From assembly GCF_015222005.1 (NCBI RefSeq), contig NZ_JADFFL010000009.1, positions 62,001 through 126,000 on the forward strand: a stretch of DNA of 64,000 nucleotides, written 5' to 3'. The notes below the pieces were generated by a model that saw only the letters and a list, made by a program, of their open reading frames with translations, ran no database searches and was not told the origin of the DNA. Both the position numbers and the translations under genes were made by a program. Each line of letters begins with the position of its first letter. Within the stretch, counting starts at the first letter, position 1. The stretch comes from Mucilaginibacter myungsuensis. GTDB lineage: Bacteria; Bacteroidota; Bacteroidia; Sphingobacteriales; Sphingobacteriaceae. Below, in pieces: positions 34,251 to 42,339 of this stretch.

Positions 34251-36068
34251 TCAATTCACGATCTTCCCCGTCACATCAACACTCCGCGCAAACGGATTAA
34301 GATACCGGTTCACCAGCACGGCAAACTCGTAACGGGTAACGGGGCGCTGCATATCAAAGGGTTGTTTGAATTTATAATAGTCGTGCCATTGGCGCTGCAT
34401 CATGTTTTTGAGCGTTTTAGGATCGGTCAGGGTATGGTCGCTAATGTAGGATACCAGGTCTCCTACGGCAAAGGTCTCGGCCGGTTTATTTTTACCGAAC
34501 CAGATGAAAGCCCGGGTATAGGTTTCCAGCATGATAGGTTTGATGTCGGCTGTGTTCACTGTGCTATCCGGTTTAAACACCACATCCATTTTATTGCCGT
34601 TAAGTTCCTGCACTTGCTTAAGCAAGCCTGTGCCGGTCACCTGCTGCACGGCGCGGTAATAGCGGTCGGTTTGGGGGATGTCGGCATATGGGTAGATCAT
34701 CGAGCCGTAAAGGGTCGCTTCGATCTGTATCTTGCGCACGTCCAACTGTTTGGTGTTCAGATCAAAGAAGGCGCAATAGGCCGCCACCGTACCGGCACCC
34801 TGACCGATAGCCATCTGTACCGACGGGTACGATGTACTGGCATTGACCAAATGTGTAACCGACATGGCCTTTTCGGTCACCACCAAATTTGGGATATCCT
34901 TATCCACCACTGCACCGAGCGGGACAGTATAGGCCGGCATGGGCGGATAGTTTATTTTCGGGGCTAATGGATCGGCGTATTGTTGTGTAAACGGCGCATC
35001 GCCAACGGCGATAGAAGTGCGGTATAAATTATTTACGTAAGGCGTGTAGATCTCGCGCGTGGTCATACGGGTTTGCCCTATGCTACGACGGTATTCGCGA
35101 ATGTAGGGAATAAATGGCAAGTGATCACTCGACGGGAATTCAGAATCATCGATACCGATATTGCGGAAACCCAACTCGTTCTGCAGGTAATATACTAATC
35201 CCAATGTATGCAGGCGCAAGGTCTTATAATAAGCAATGCGGCCTTCAATGCTCATTTGCGCTACCGATGTCCCGTAAGTATTTTCTGTCCATTTGATCTG
35301 AAACTTATTGTTAGGCAAGCGGCCCTCTTCCAGCATTTTCTTAATATTCTTGGTCTTGAGGGCTACATACCTTGCCGGGTCATATTCCGCAGGTTTGGGC
35401 ATCAGGTAAATGGCATTCTTTTCAAACTCTTTCACGACGGCTATCCAGGTTACATCCTGAATTATCGGCGATGCTGTTTCGGGCGCTAAGCTTTCACCTG
35501 TATCCTGTTTGCTATCAAAACCCGATACCAGTTTAGCGCCGGCCAATGCGGCAATATCGCCGTTCGGTGTGGCATCCACCAAAACCTTAGCCTTAATTGT
35601 CGCTTCTTTACCGTCTATCAAAACAGTGAGCACCCATTTGCCGCTGTCGCGTTTAGCGGTCAGGTATGGGGTATTCAGTTTTAGGGTAAGGTGGTTAACG
35701 GTATCGCAAATGCGTTTAAGTACCGCGGCACCTGTGTAGGGTTCAAATTTTAAAGGGGCGGTGCTGGTGGTATCATAGCCCGGTGTGCGTTTGTAAAAAT
35801 CACGCACGCGCTTGCGAAATTCGGCCCAAATGCCCGATGATAGTTTTGGGTTGGCATCCAAAATACTCATCCCGCCTGCGGTCATTTCGCCGCCTAACCA
35901 AGGGGTAGGCTCTATCAATAAGGTCTTTACCTGACTGCGCGCGCTCTGTATGGCCGCCGCTACGCCGCTGGCCGTACCGCCTACAACCAATACATCGGTC
36001 CGGATGGTTTCGGCAAAAAGGGTAATAGGGGTAAGGAAAAGAACGATCAGCAATAACTTTTTCACCAT
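34251..36068 (-). CDS. secreted FAD-dependent oxidoreductase with C-terminal SLH-like segments
   Basis: The 605-residue protein starts with a signal peptide (MVKKLLLIVLFLTPITLFA) and the FAD-binding motif VLVVGGTASGVAAAIQSARS. The PF12831-type FAD_oxidored domain extends to about residue 460 (SHLPFIPYIREYRRSIGQTRM, and VTEKAMSVTHLVNASTSYPSVQMAIGQGAGTVAAY). The last 130 residues have two S-layer-homology-like segments (DIPQTDRYYRAVQQVTGTGLL, then FKPDSTVNTADI; and RPVTRYEFAVLVNRYLNPF). Start 36068 is taken at the signal peptide. It is divergent from the amidase gene and probably sits at the cell surface. Confidence 0.82.
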   Translation of the reverse strand: MVKKLLLIVLFLTPITLFAETIRTDVLVVGGTASGVAAAIQSARSQVKTLLIEPTPWLGGEMTAGGMSILDANPKLSSGIWAEFRKRVRDFYKRTPGYDTTSTAPLKFEPYTGAAVLKRICDTVNHLTLKLNTPYLTAKRDSGKWVLTVLIDGKEATIKAKVLVDATPNGDIAALAGAKLVSGFDSKQDTGESLAPETASPIIQDVTWIAVVKEFEKNAIYLMPKPAEYDPARYVALKTKNIKKMLEEGRLPNNKFQIKWTENTYGTSVAQMSIEGRIAYYKTLRLHTLGLVYYLQNELGFRNIGIDDSEFPSSDHLPFIPYIREYRRSIGQTRMTTREIYTPYVNNLYRTSIAVGDAPFTQQYADPLAPKINYPPMPAYTVPLGAVVDKDIPNLVVTEKAMSVTHLVNASTSYPSVQMAIGQGAGTVAAYCAFFDLNTKQLDVRKIQIEATLYGSMIYPYADIPQTDRYYRAVQQVTGTGLLKQVQELNGNKMDVVFKPDSTVNTADIKPIMLETYTRAFIWFGKNKPAETFAVGDLVSYISDHTLTDPKTLKNMMQRQWHDYYKFKQPFDMQRPVTRYEFAVLVNRYLNPFARSVDVTGKIVN

Positions 36069-36080
36069 CAATAAAATAAA

Positions 36081-36108
36081 CAAACGTAAAACGCTAATTT
36101 AGGACAAA
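36081..36108 (-). promoter_or_regulatory. promoter of the FAD oxidoreductase gene
   Basis: On the minus strand TACGTTTG (36088-36081) matches the -7 consensus. TTTG lies at 36108-36105, 16 nt upstream, slightly short of the usual spacing. The start codon is 12 bp downstream of the -7 element. Confidence 0.45.
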
Positions 36109-36119
36109 CCATATAGGGT

Positions 36120-37799
36120 ATGAAAAAAATCGGCCTAAAGTACACTACTATTTTTACCATCGGGGGCCTCAGCTTTGTTTTCGGCGCATTTGCGTCCCGC
36201 GTATTCGAGCGGGTGCCGATCACGCCGGCCATTGTGTTAGAAGCGCAAAAGGTCATCGGCTTTAATTTTACCCAGCCACAGGCCGATTCTATGCTCAACA
36301 ACCTTAACCAGTGGAACGTCTATTACGAGCGTTTCCGCGCGCTGAAGATGCCTAATAGTATTGTGCCTGCCCTTAGCTTTAACCCCATACCGGTAGGTTT
36401 TGTTCCGCAAGATAAAACTAATGGATTTGTGTTGGGCAAAACCGCCACCGTAAAACTCCCGGCCGATAAAAATGAGCTGGCCTTCTTCACTGTAAGGCAG
36501 TTAGCTGAACTTATCCGCACCAAACAGATCACATCGGTAGAGCTGACCAAATTCTATATCGACCGCCTGAAAAAATACGATCCCAAACTTTTGTTCATCG
36601 TTACGCTCACCGAAGAGCTGGCCCTAAAACAAGCCGGCCAGGCCGATGCCGAGATCAAAGCCGGTAAATACAAAGGTGTGCTGCACGGTATCCCTTACGG
36701 CGTAAAGGATCTGCTTGCTACTAATGGTTACAAAACTACCTTTGGTGCGGTTCCGTTCAAAGACCAGACCATTGACATGGATGCCACCGTGGTGACCAAG
36801 CTTGAACAAGCCGGGGCCGTACTTTGCGCTAAACTCACCTTAGGGGAATTGGCCCAAGGCGATGTATGGTTCGGCGGAAAGACCAAAAACCCATGGGATA
36901 CTACCCGCGGATCCAGCGGTTCATCGGCCGGACCAGCGTCGGCAGTGAGCGCGGGTTGTTTGCCATTTGCCATTGGGTCCGAAACCTTGGGGTCCATCGT
37001 GTCGCCATCTACCGAATGTGGAGATACGGGCTTGCGCCCATCATTTGGGCGTATAAGTAAATTTGGTGCGATGGCTTTAAGCTGGAGCATGGATAAATTA
37101 GGGCCGATCACCCGTAGCGTGGAAGATGCCGCCATTGTTTTTAACGCTATACAAGGGACCGACCCTAACGATCTGAGCACCATTGCTGCCAACTTCAATT
37201 ACAATGGTAATGTAAAAAGCCTGAAAGGATATAAGATCGGTTACACCAAAGCCGATTTTGAGCGCAAGTCGCAAAATCAGGCAAGTGATTCGCTGACCTT
37301 GGTCAAACTGAAAGAATTAGGTGCTGAACTGATCCCGATAGATTACCCGCGCGAGATACCCACCAGTTCGATGGGTATTATCTTAAGCGCCGAAGCCGGC
37401 GCGGCTTTTCAGCATTTACTTTTAGATGGCCGTACCGATGGCATGGTTTTGCAAAGAAAGTCATCATGGCCTAACACTTTCCGCTCGGCGCAATTTATCC
37501 CGGCGGTAGAATACATCCAGGCCAACCGTGCGCGGACGATGTTGATCCAGGCCTGGTACGAAAAGCTGAAGGGACTGGACCTTTACGTCAGCCCTTCTTT
37601 GGGCAACCTAAACTTGAACATCACCAATCTCACCGGTAACCCATGCGTGGTATTGCCAAACGGCTTTAATCCGCAAGGCCGACCGATGAGTATCACTTTT
37701 ACGGGCCAGTTATTCGGCGAGGGTAAATTGCTGCAAGCCGCGCAGGCTTACCAAACCGCTACCGACTTCCATACCAAACACCCTGCTTTGAACTTTTAA
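36120..37799 (+). CDS. amidase-signature family hydrolase
   Basis: The 559-residue protein has the amidase-signature domain with the Ser-cisSer-Lys triad: K196 in YGVKDLLAT, serines around 266-269 in RGSSGSSAGPASAV, and S292 in GSETLGSIVSPS. An N-terminal hydrophobic stretch (about 9-25) is a likely signal or anchor, so the enzyme is probably exported. Substrates in this family include peptide amides, indoleacetamide and cell-wall fragments; which applies is not clear. It is followed 7 bp later by a YfiT-like gene and diverges from the FAD oxidoreductase. Confidence 0.9.
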   Translation: MKKIGLKYTTIFTIGGLSFVFGAFASRVFERVPITPAIVLEAQKVIGFNFTQPQADSMLNNLNQWNVYYERFRALKMPNSIVPALSFNPIPVGFVPQDKTNGFVLGKTATVKLPADKNELAFFTVRQLAELIRTKQITSVELTKFYIDRLKKYDPKLLFIVTLTEELALKQAGQADAEIKAGKYKGVLHGIPYGVKDLLATNGYKTTFGAVPFKDQTIDMDATVVTKLEQAGAVLCAKLTLGELAQGDVWFGGKTKNPWDTTRGSSGSSAGPASAVSAGCLPFAIGSETLGSIVSPSTECGDTGLRPSFGRISKFGAMALSWSMDKLGPITRSVEDAAIVFNAIQGTDPNDLSTIAANFNYNGNVKSLKGYKIGYTKADFERKSQNQASDSLTLVKLKELGAELIPIDYPREIPTSSMGIILSAEAGAAFQHLLLDGRTDGMVLQRKSSWPNTFRSAQFIPAVEYIQANRARTMLIQAWYEKLKGLDLYVSPSLGNLNLNITNLTGNPCVVLPNGFNPQGRPMSITFTGQLFGEGKLLQAAQAYQTATDFHTKHPALNF

Positions 37800-37806
37800 A
37801 AGATAT

Positions 37807-38334
37807 ATGCTTACCGACGAACAAATGCGCTACCCCATCGGGAAATTTGAAGCGCCATCAACCATTACACCCGAACGATTACAACAATGGATCGATTCTG
37901 TCCGCGCCCTGCCGGCCAATGTACGCGCGGCCGTTACCGGCCTGACCGACGCCCAACTGGATACCCCCTACCGCAAGGACGGCTGGACCATCCGCCAGGT
38001 GGCACACCACTTGCCCGACAGCCATATGAATAGCCTGCTCCGTTTTAAATGGGCCATGACCGAGGATAATCCTATCATCAAACCTTACGACGAGGTAGGC
38101 TTTGCGTTGCTGGCTGATTATAAACTGCCGGTAGAATCATCCCTGCAAATGCTGGAATCAATACACGTGCATTTGGTATGCCTGTTCGAGAGTTTTACTG
38201 CTGATGATATAGAGCGCACGTTCACCCATCCAGCTACTGGTAAAACATTAACCTTAAAACAAGCAATAGGCATGTACGCCTGGCATGGGGATCACCATCT
38301 GGCGCATATTATTGAGACGGTGAAGAAGTTTTAG
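37807..38334 (+). CDS. YfiT/BstA-like DinB-fold protein (putative bacillithiol transferase)
   Basis: The 175-residue protein matches the YfiT group: an N-terminal RYPIGKFEAPSTIT, then WTIRQVAHHLPDSHMNSLLRFK, then AWHGDHHLAHI. The histidines at about 67, 68 and the final HHLAHI would bind one metal. Related B. subtilis BstA proteins transfer bacillithiol to xenobiotics. It overlaps the convergent Fpg/Nei gene by 26 bp. Confidence 0.82.
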   Translation: MLTDEQMRYPIGKFEAPSTITPERLQQWIDSVRALPANVRAAVTGLTDAQLDTPYRKDGWTIRQVAHHLPDSHMNSLLRFKWAMTEDNPIIKPYDEVGFALLADYKLPVESSLQMLESIHVHLVCLFESFTADDIERTFTHPATGKTLTLKQAIGMYAWHGDHHLAHIIETVKKF

Positions 38335-39112
38335 CCCGGGACTTTGCTTTGTCATATTTTTTTGTCGACGGATTGCTCTTGTACAATATCTGGCACTTGT
38401 TACAAAAGTAACAGTGCCTTTTTGTTTTACCCAGATCGGCTTTATGAAGCGGGATGTGGTTTCGGGGGCATTCCTCCTGCTCGTAAGCTTGCAGGTGCTC
38501 GTCCAACTTGCCTACTTTGCGCCATTTATAAAACTCGTCACAAAAAGTGATGGCTTCTTTGATGAGTTGCGTTAGCTTGCGCGGAGGGATATCGCCGACC
38601 TTATTTTCGGGGTGGATCTTGGCACGGAACAGCGCTTCGTTTTTTACAATATTTCCCGAGCCGGCGAATACATCCTGATCAAGCAGTACGTCGCATATCA
38701 TTCTATCCGGCTTGGCCAGCAGTTTTTCTTCGGCCTTTTTGATGCTGAACTTCGGGTTCATCAGGTCGGCGGTCCAGTCGTAAACCTCATCCAGCGGTTC
38801 TTCGATCAGTTTTACGTTACTGATGTAAAAGTTGACCTCACCATCATCTTTAAAACCCATGTGTAAAGATGCGTTCCGCTTGCCATGCTCGTTGATCTTA
38901 TAGCTACCGAACAGACCCATGTGGATGCGGATGGCAAAGTCGTGAAAGCAGATGAGCAGGTGTTTACCCCAGGTCTTGATATCAGTAATGGTCTGGTTCT
39001 TCAGGATGTGCGGATCAAATCCCTTGGCATAGCCCTTAGCCTCCAGTATTTTATGGTGCTTGAACGGGTCAAGCTTCTCCTGTAATATTTTGATGGACGG
39101 TCCTTCGGGCAT
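38309..39112 (-). CDS. Fpg/Nei family DNA glycosylase
   Basis: The 267-residue protein has the N-terminal catalytic proline and glutamate (MPEGP, P2 and E3 after Met removal), the helix-two-turns-helix region (DQDVFAGSGNIVKNEALFRAKIHP) and a C-terminal zinc finger-like segment with cysteines at CPRNH, CYFC and NKC. This combination is the Fpg/Nei clan, base excision repair of oxidised bases. The MPEGPSIKIL start is closer to Nei than to Fpg MPELPEV, so oxidised pyrimidines are the more likely target. ATG 39112 is chosen for the family N terminus. Its 3-prime end overlaps the YfiT gene by 26 bp. Confidence 0.9.
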   Translation of the reverse strand: MPEGPSIKILQEKLDPFKHHKILEAKGYAKGFDPHILKNQTITDIKTWGKHLLICFHDFAIRIHMGLFGSYKINEHGKRNASLHMGFKDDGEVNFYISNVKLIEEPLDEVYDWTADLMNPKFSIKKAEEKLLAKPDRMICDVLLDQDVFAGSGNIVKNEALFRAKIHPENKVGDIPPRKLTQLIKEAITFCDEFYKWRKVGKLDEHLQAYEQEECPRNHIPLHKADLGKTKRHCYFCNKCQILYKSNPSTKKYDKAKSRAKTSSPSQ

Positions 39113-39246
39113 AATTGATATATACCATACCTCACCACTGATTGTTTTCATTAAGCATTCTTAGCTCTCTCGCCACTCAAACACTTTGTCGCAAAACACC
39201 CGCCAAGCTGTCGTTGTTGCGGGTCACGGTCAGCTGCGCATCTGCC

Positions 39247-39254
39247 TACCTTTG
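39247..39254 (+). promoter_or_regulatory. -7 promoter element before DinB gene
   Basis: TACCTTTG matches TAnnTTTG exactly, 23 bp before the start codon at 39278. A candidate TTG is 27 nt upstream, beyond the usual spacing. Confidence 0.45.
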
Positions 39255-39277
39255 ATATATCATTAAAAACCAACATT

Positions 39278-39778
39278 ATGAAGACTGACATCATCACCGA
39301 ACTGAAGACCACCCGCGAAGGTTTCCTAAACGCATTGGCACTATCCGACCATAGCAACTTCAATACCATCCCGTTCGAGGGCAGCTGGACGGCTGGACAA
39401 GTCGCTGAACATATCTATAAGTCGATAGACGGTATGCCAGGACTATTATCAGGCGATGCCAAACCGACCGAACGCGACCCGAATATGATGACCGCCGGCC
39501 TGCGCGAAATGTTCCTGAATTTTGAGACCAAGATGCAGTCGCCGGATTTTATTTTGCCTTCGGATGAGCCGAAGGAACTGGCATCACTTACCCAACAGAT
39601 CGGCGATACGCTGAACGGCATTATCGAAGCGGGGCAACACATCGATGTCAACCTCACGGTTGTAGGTTTTGAATTCCCCAACGCCGGACCTGTTACCCGG
39701 ATAGAGTTATTGAACTTTGTATCGGTACACGTGCAAAGGCACGCGCATCAGTTAAAACAGATCAGGGAGCGGTTGTAA
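39278..39778 (+). CDS. DinB family protein
   Basis: The 166-residue four-helix-bundle protein has a DinB-like metal triad: histidine in AEHIYKS, then histidines in HVQRHAHQLKQI. DinB-fold proteins include DNA-damage-inducible and thiol-transferase members; activity cannot be assigned here. It is a second DinB-fold gene close to the YfiT-like gene, with the Fpg/Nei gene between them on the other strand. Confidence 0.85.
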   Translation: MKTDIITELKTTREGFLNALALSDHSNFNTIPFEGSWTAGQVAEHIYKSIDGMPGLLSGDAKPTERDPNMMTAGLREMFLNFETKMQSPDFILPSDEPKELASLTQQIGDTLNGIIEAGQHIDVNLTVVGFEFPNAGPVTRIELLNFVSVHVQRHAHQLKQIRERL

Positions 39779-39865
39779 GGAGCACCGGGTACAACCGTCT
39801 ATCGGCGAACGGGCATTTTGTGTGGATGAATGGGTGTTGCAACGTGGAAAAGATCCTATCACCGT

Positions 39866-39887
39866 TCATGTTCACGCGTGAACATGA
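39866..39887. repeat. 22-bp perfect palindrome
   Basis: Arms TCATGTTCACG and CGTGAACATGA are perfect inverted copies with no spacer. The inner GTGAAC core recurs three more times in the next 160 bp, suggesting a binding site for a dimeric protein. Confidence 0.65.
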
Positions 39888-40046
39888 GGCAGGCAATTAG
39901 TGTAACTATTTGATATTCAATATTAATTTTCTTTGCCGTGAACAATCTTTTGGCGAATTTTGCGCGATTAATTCAAGCTATAATATTGATGATCAAATAA
40001 TTAATAATGCTATCGGTTGACATTTGCTGTGAACACGCGCGTGAAC

Positions 40047-40128
40047 GATCAAAAAAGCATCTTTTTTACAAATGCCGTCACGAGTTACGCTTCGCTAAAC
40101 TCGCGACGACAGAGCATGCTTTTTGATC
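40047..40128. repeat. nested inverted repeat
   Basis: The outer arm GATCAAAAAAGCAT (40047-40060) is inverted in ATGCTTTTTGATC (40116-40128). The inner arm CGTCACGAGTT (40076-40086) is inverted in AACTCGCGACG (40098-40108) with one mismatch. A related sequence, GATCAAAAAAGATGC, follows immediately at 40125. Confidence 0.65.
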
Positions 40129-40308
40129 AAAAAAGATGCGTTTTGATGCGTTTTTTCATGGTTTGGAATTTTTTACAAAACGCGCAACTGATGGGTTGCG
40201 TAAATTTTGATATCCTCGCACTTATCGATCTTATCAATATCCCCCGCTGGCTTCAGTGATAAATTGAAGCCAGTGAAGGGCTCCGAAAGGATCCTTGCGA
40301 CGAATACT

Positions 40309-40935
40309 TTAAAATTTCAACTTGTTCGATTTCCAGATCCCGTTTTTAGACAACTTCCATAAACGCCAGTGATGCTTGGAAAACTTAAACGGAAGATGCG
40401 CTTGCATGCCGTTAATATAAGCCCTATTGGGGTCGGACAGATCAATGAATGGTAACGCAAACCAAGCAGACATCGTCGACTTCAATTTAGAAAGGCGAAG
40501 GTACGCTTCCGAATTATGGACCCTAAAGTCAATAATGGTAAAGTCTTGCTGCCCGGGTAACTGTTGCTTACTTTGAACATCCACAAATCTGAATCTCCAT
40601 ACAATACATAAGGTCAACTTTTGGTCGCTACAGATCTCGTTAATATAATGAGGAATGTTCTTACTTAAGAATCTCCATCTAACTCGTCTGTTTTGCTTCA
40701 CATATAAACCACTGTCGTCAAATCCCGGTAGCCCGAATCTTAGCGAATATTTAAAGATGTTATATAAATTCCAGTCCGGTGCTTCTATCCAGATCTCGGT
40801 TGGTCCGTCCTTATCTGTATAATGCTCAATAAACTTAGTTGTGGTTTGATAAACGTCTGACGGCTGTTGAGCACTTAAATGATGCGCGCCTCCGGAACTG
40901 ATCGGTAAACCATCATATGTGATAAAGGTGTCCAT
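40309..40935 (-). CDS. hypothetical protein, orphan
   Basis: I do not recognise this 208-residue protein. It appears soluble, aromatic-rich (WNLYNIFKYSLRFGLPGFDD, WRFRFVDV) and basic at its C terminus, with no signal peptide, membrane segment or clear motif. It looks more AT-rich than its neighbours and lies beside the repeat-rich intergenic stretch, so recent acquisition is possible. ATG 40935 is used, although an ATG at 40950 within the terminator hairpin is also in frame. Nothing in its context suggests a function. Confidence 0.5.
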   Translation of the reverse strand: MDTFITYDGLPISSGGAHHLSAQQPSDVYQTTTKFIEHYTDKDGPTEIWIEAPDWNLYNIFKYSLRFGLPGFDDSGLYVKQNRRVRWRFLSKNIPHYINEICSDQKLTLCIVWRFRFVDVQSKQQLPGQQDFTIIDFRVHNSEAYLRLSKLKSTMSAWFALPFIDLSDPNRAYINGMQAHLPFKFSKHHWRLWKLSKNGIWKSNKLKF

Positions 40936-40950
40936 GACCAAATATATCAC

Positions 40951-40983
40951 AAAAAAAAGCGCCCCGTCCCCGGAGCGCTTTTT
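40951..40983 (-). terminator. intrinsic terminator after amidohydrolase operon
   Basis: AAAAAGCGC (left, near 40954-40962) pairs with GCGCTTTTT (right, near 40974-40983), with CCCG/CGGA filling the stem top. On the minus strand a T tract follows. It ends the two-gene amidohydrolase operon. Confidence 0.7.
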
Positions 40984-41003
40984 AATATCAAGTAAGCAGA
41001 CCT

Positions 41004-42320
41004 TTACAACTTAGCTTCGATGCCGTATTTGGCGGCAAATTTGCGGTATAGTTGTTTGTGCTGGTTGTCCAGGTTGATGTCGCGGCCCTGGATGAAGGCT
41101 TTTTGAACATCAAGGCCGATCATATCCAAAGCGTCGCCGCCTGATATGAACAGGTTGGCATCTTTGCCGGTCTCTAAAGTACCGGTGGTTTTGTCGATGC
41201 CCAGGATCTTTGCGTTGTTCAGGGTGATCATAGATACAGCTTGTTCTTTTGTCAAACCATAACCTACCGCCTGACCGGCCTCGAAAGGCAGGTTACGCTG
41301 ACGCCAGAAACCGGTACCTGTTAAGCCGTACAATACGCCTGCTTGTTGCAGCAGGTTAGGTAATTTGTAAGGCAGGTAAACATCATCCTCGTCGCGCTCA
41401 GGCAATGATTGCGTTTCGCGGATGATCACCGGTACATTGTTCTCTTTTAAAGCCTCGGTAACCAGGTACGATTGTTTACCGCCAACGATCACCAATTGCA
41501 ATTTGAACGACTTGGCAAAATTGATCGCCTGCACGATCTCTTTAGCGCCATCGGCATTTACAAATAGTTTTTTGCTACCGTCGAACAGGCCTTTCATAGC
41601 CCCGAACCTTAGGTTGGTCACTTCAGGTTTTTCGATCTCGGCATAAGCTTTGGCCTGCGCGAACAGATTAGTGATCGCGTCCAACGCTTTTTGGGCACGC
41701 TCGGCAGGGCTTTCTTGCGGACCAGCACCCGGTGCTGCAAAACCACGGCGACCGCCACCGCGGCTGCTTGGCCAGTTCAGATGAATAGCCATGTCGGTCT
41801 TGTAAGCCGCGTCTTCCCAGTTCCAGGCATCCAGTTGTACTACCGACGACTCGCCCGAAACCAGTCCGCCTGTCGGTGTAGGCTGTGTAAGCAGAACGCC
41901 GTTAGAACGTACCGTAGGGATGATCTTAGAATCTGTATTGTAAGCGACGATCGAGCGTACGTTAGGGTTCAGGCTACCGGTCTCCGCGTCGTCCACAGTA
42001 CCGTTAGCGCCGCTTTCTACCTCGATCAAACCAATGGTGGTTACCGGGGCAATAAAGCCCGGGTAAACCTGTTTGCCTTTAGCATCGATCACATCGGCAC
42101 CCGCAATAGCCGGGGCCGATCCTGAACCGATGGCAGTGATCTTACCTTTATCAAAAGCCACATAGCCGTTATCGATCACCTGGCCGTTACCCACGTGGAT
42201 AGTGGCACCGGTGATCACCACCGCTTTGCTTTGCGCTTTGGCCGGCAATATGGTTGCCTGGCCGTATGTGAGGGCTGTGCCAAGCAATAACCCTCCTAAA
42301 CTTAAAAATGTCTTTTTCAT
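41004..42320 (-). CDS. secreted amidohydrolase-family protein lacking HxH metal motif
   Basis: The 438-residue protein has a signal peptide (MKKTFLSLGGLLLGTALTYG). It has an amidohydrolase-like composite-domain start (VVITGATIHVGNGQVIDNG, VIDAKGKQVYPGFIAPVTTIGL) and end (TLNNAKILGIDKTTGTLETGKDANLFI). The usual metal-binding HxH after the PGFI strand is replaced by IAPVTTIGL. No other clear replacement ligand is seen, so it may be catalytically inactive or unusual. It follows the large two-domain homologue by 19 bp and ends before a terminator. Confidence 0.85.
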   Translation of the reverse strand: MKKTFLSLGGLLLGTALTYGQATILPAKAQSKAVVITGATIHVGNGQVIDNGYVAFDKGKITAIGSGSAPAIAGADVIDAKGKQVYPGFIAPVTTIGLIEVESGANGTVDDAETGSLNPNVRSIVAYNTDSKIIPTVRSNGVLLTQPTPTGGLVSGESSVVQLDAWNWEDAAYKTDMAIHLNWPSSRGGGRRGFAAPGAGPQESPAERAQKALDAITNLFAQAKAYAEIEKPEVTNLRFGAMKGLFDGSKKLFVNADGAKEIVQAINFAKSFKLQLVIVGGKQSYLVTEALKENNVPVIIRETQSLPERDEDDVYLPYKLPNLLQQAGVLYGLTGTGFWRQRNLPFEAGQAVGYGLTKEQAVSMITLNNAKILGIDKTTGTLETGKDANLFISGGDALDMIGLDVQKAFIQGRDINLDNQHKQLYRKFAAKYGIEAKL

Positions 42321-42339
42321 CTGTATTTGATCTTGGGGG

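Larger units (their letters stand above)
39779..40308. other. 530-bp non-coding stretch rich in palindromes
   Basis: No convincing gene is present. It contains a 22-bp perfect palindrome (39866-39887), four GTGAAC motifs on the plus strand (39878, 39938, 40029, 40041) and one GTTCAC (39870). It also holds an AT-rich segment (about 39960-40010), the nested inverted repeat at 40047-40128, and a CTGGCTTCA/TGAAGCCAG hairpin near 40247-40272. Confidence 0.6.

Noticed and set aside
40017..40259. 80-residue plus-strand ORF in the repeat-rich gap
   Set aside because: It spans the nested inverted repeat and has no recognisable features, so it is probably not coding.
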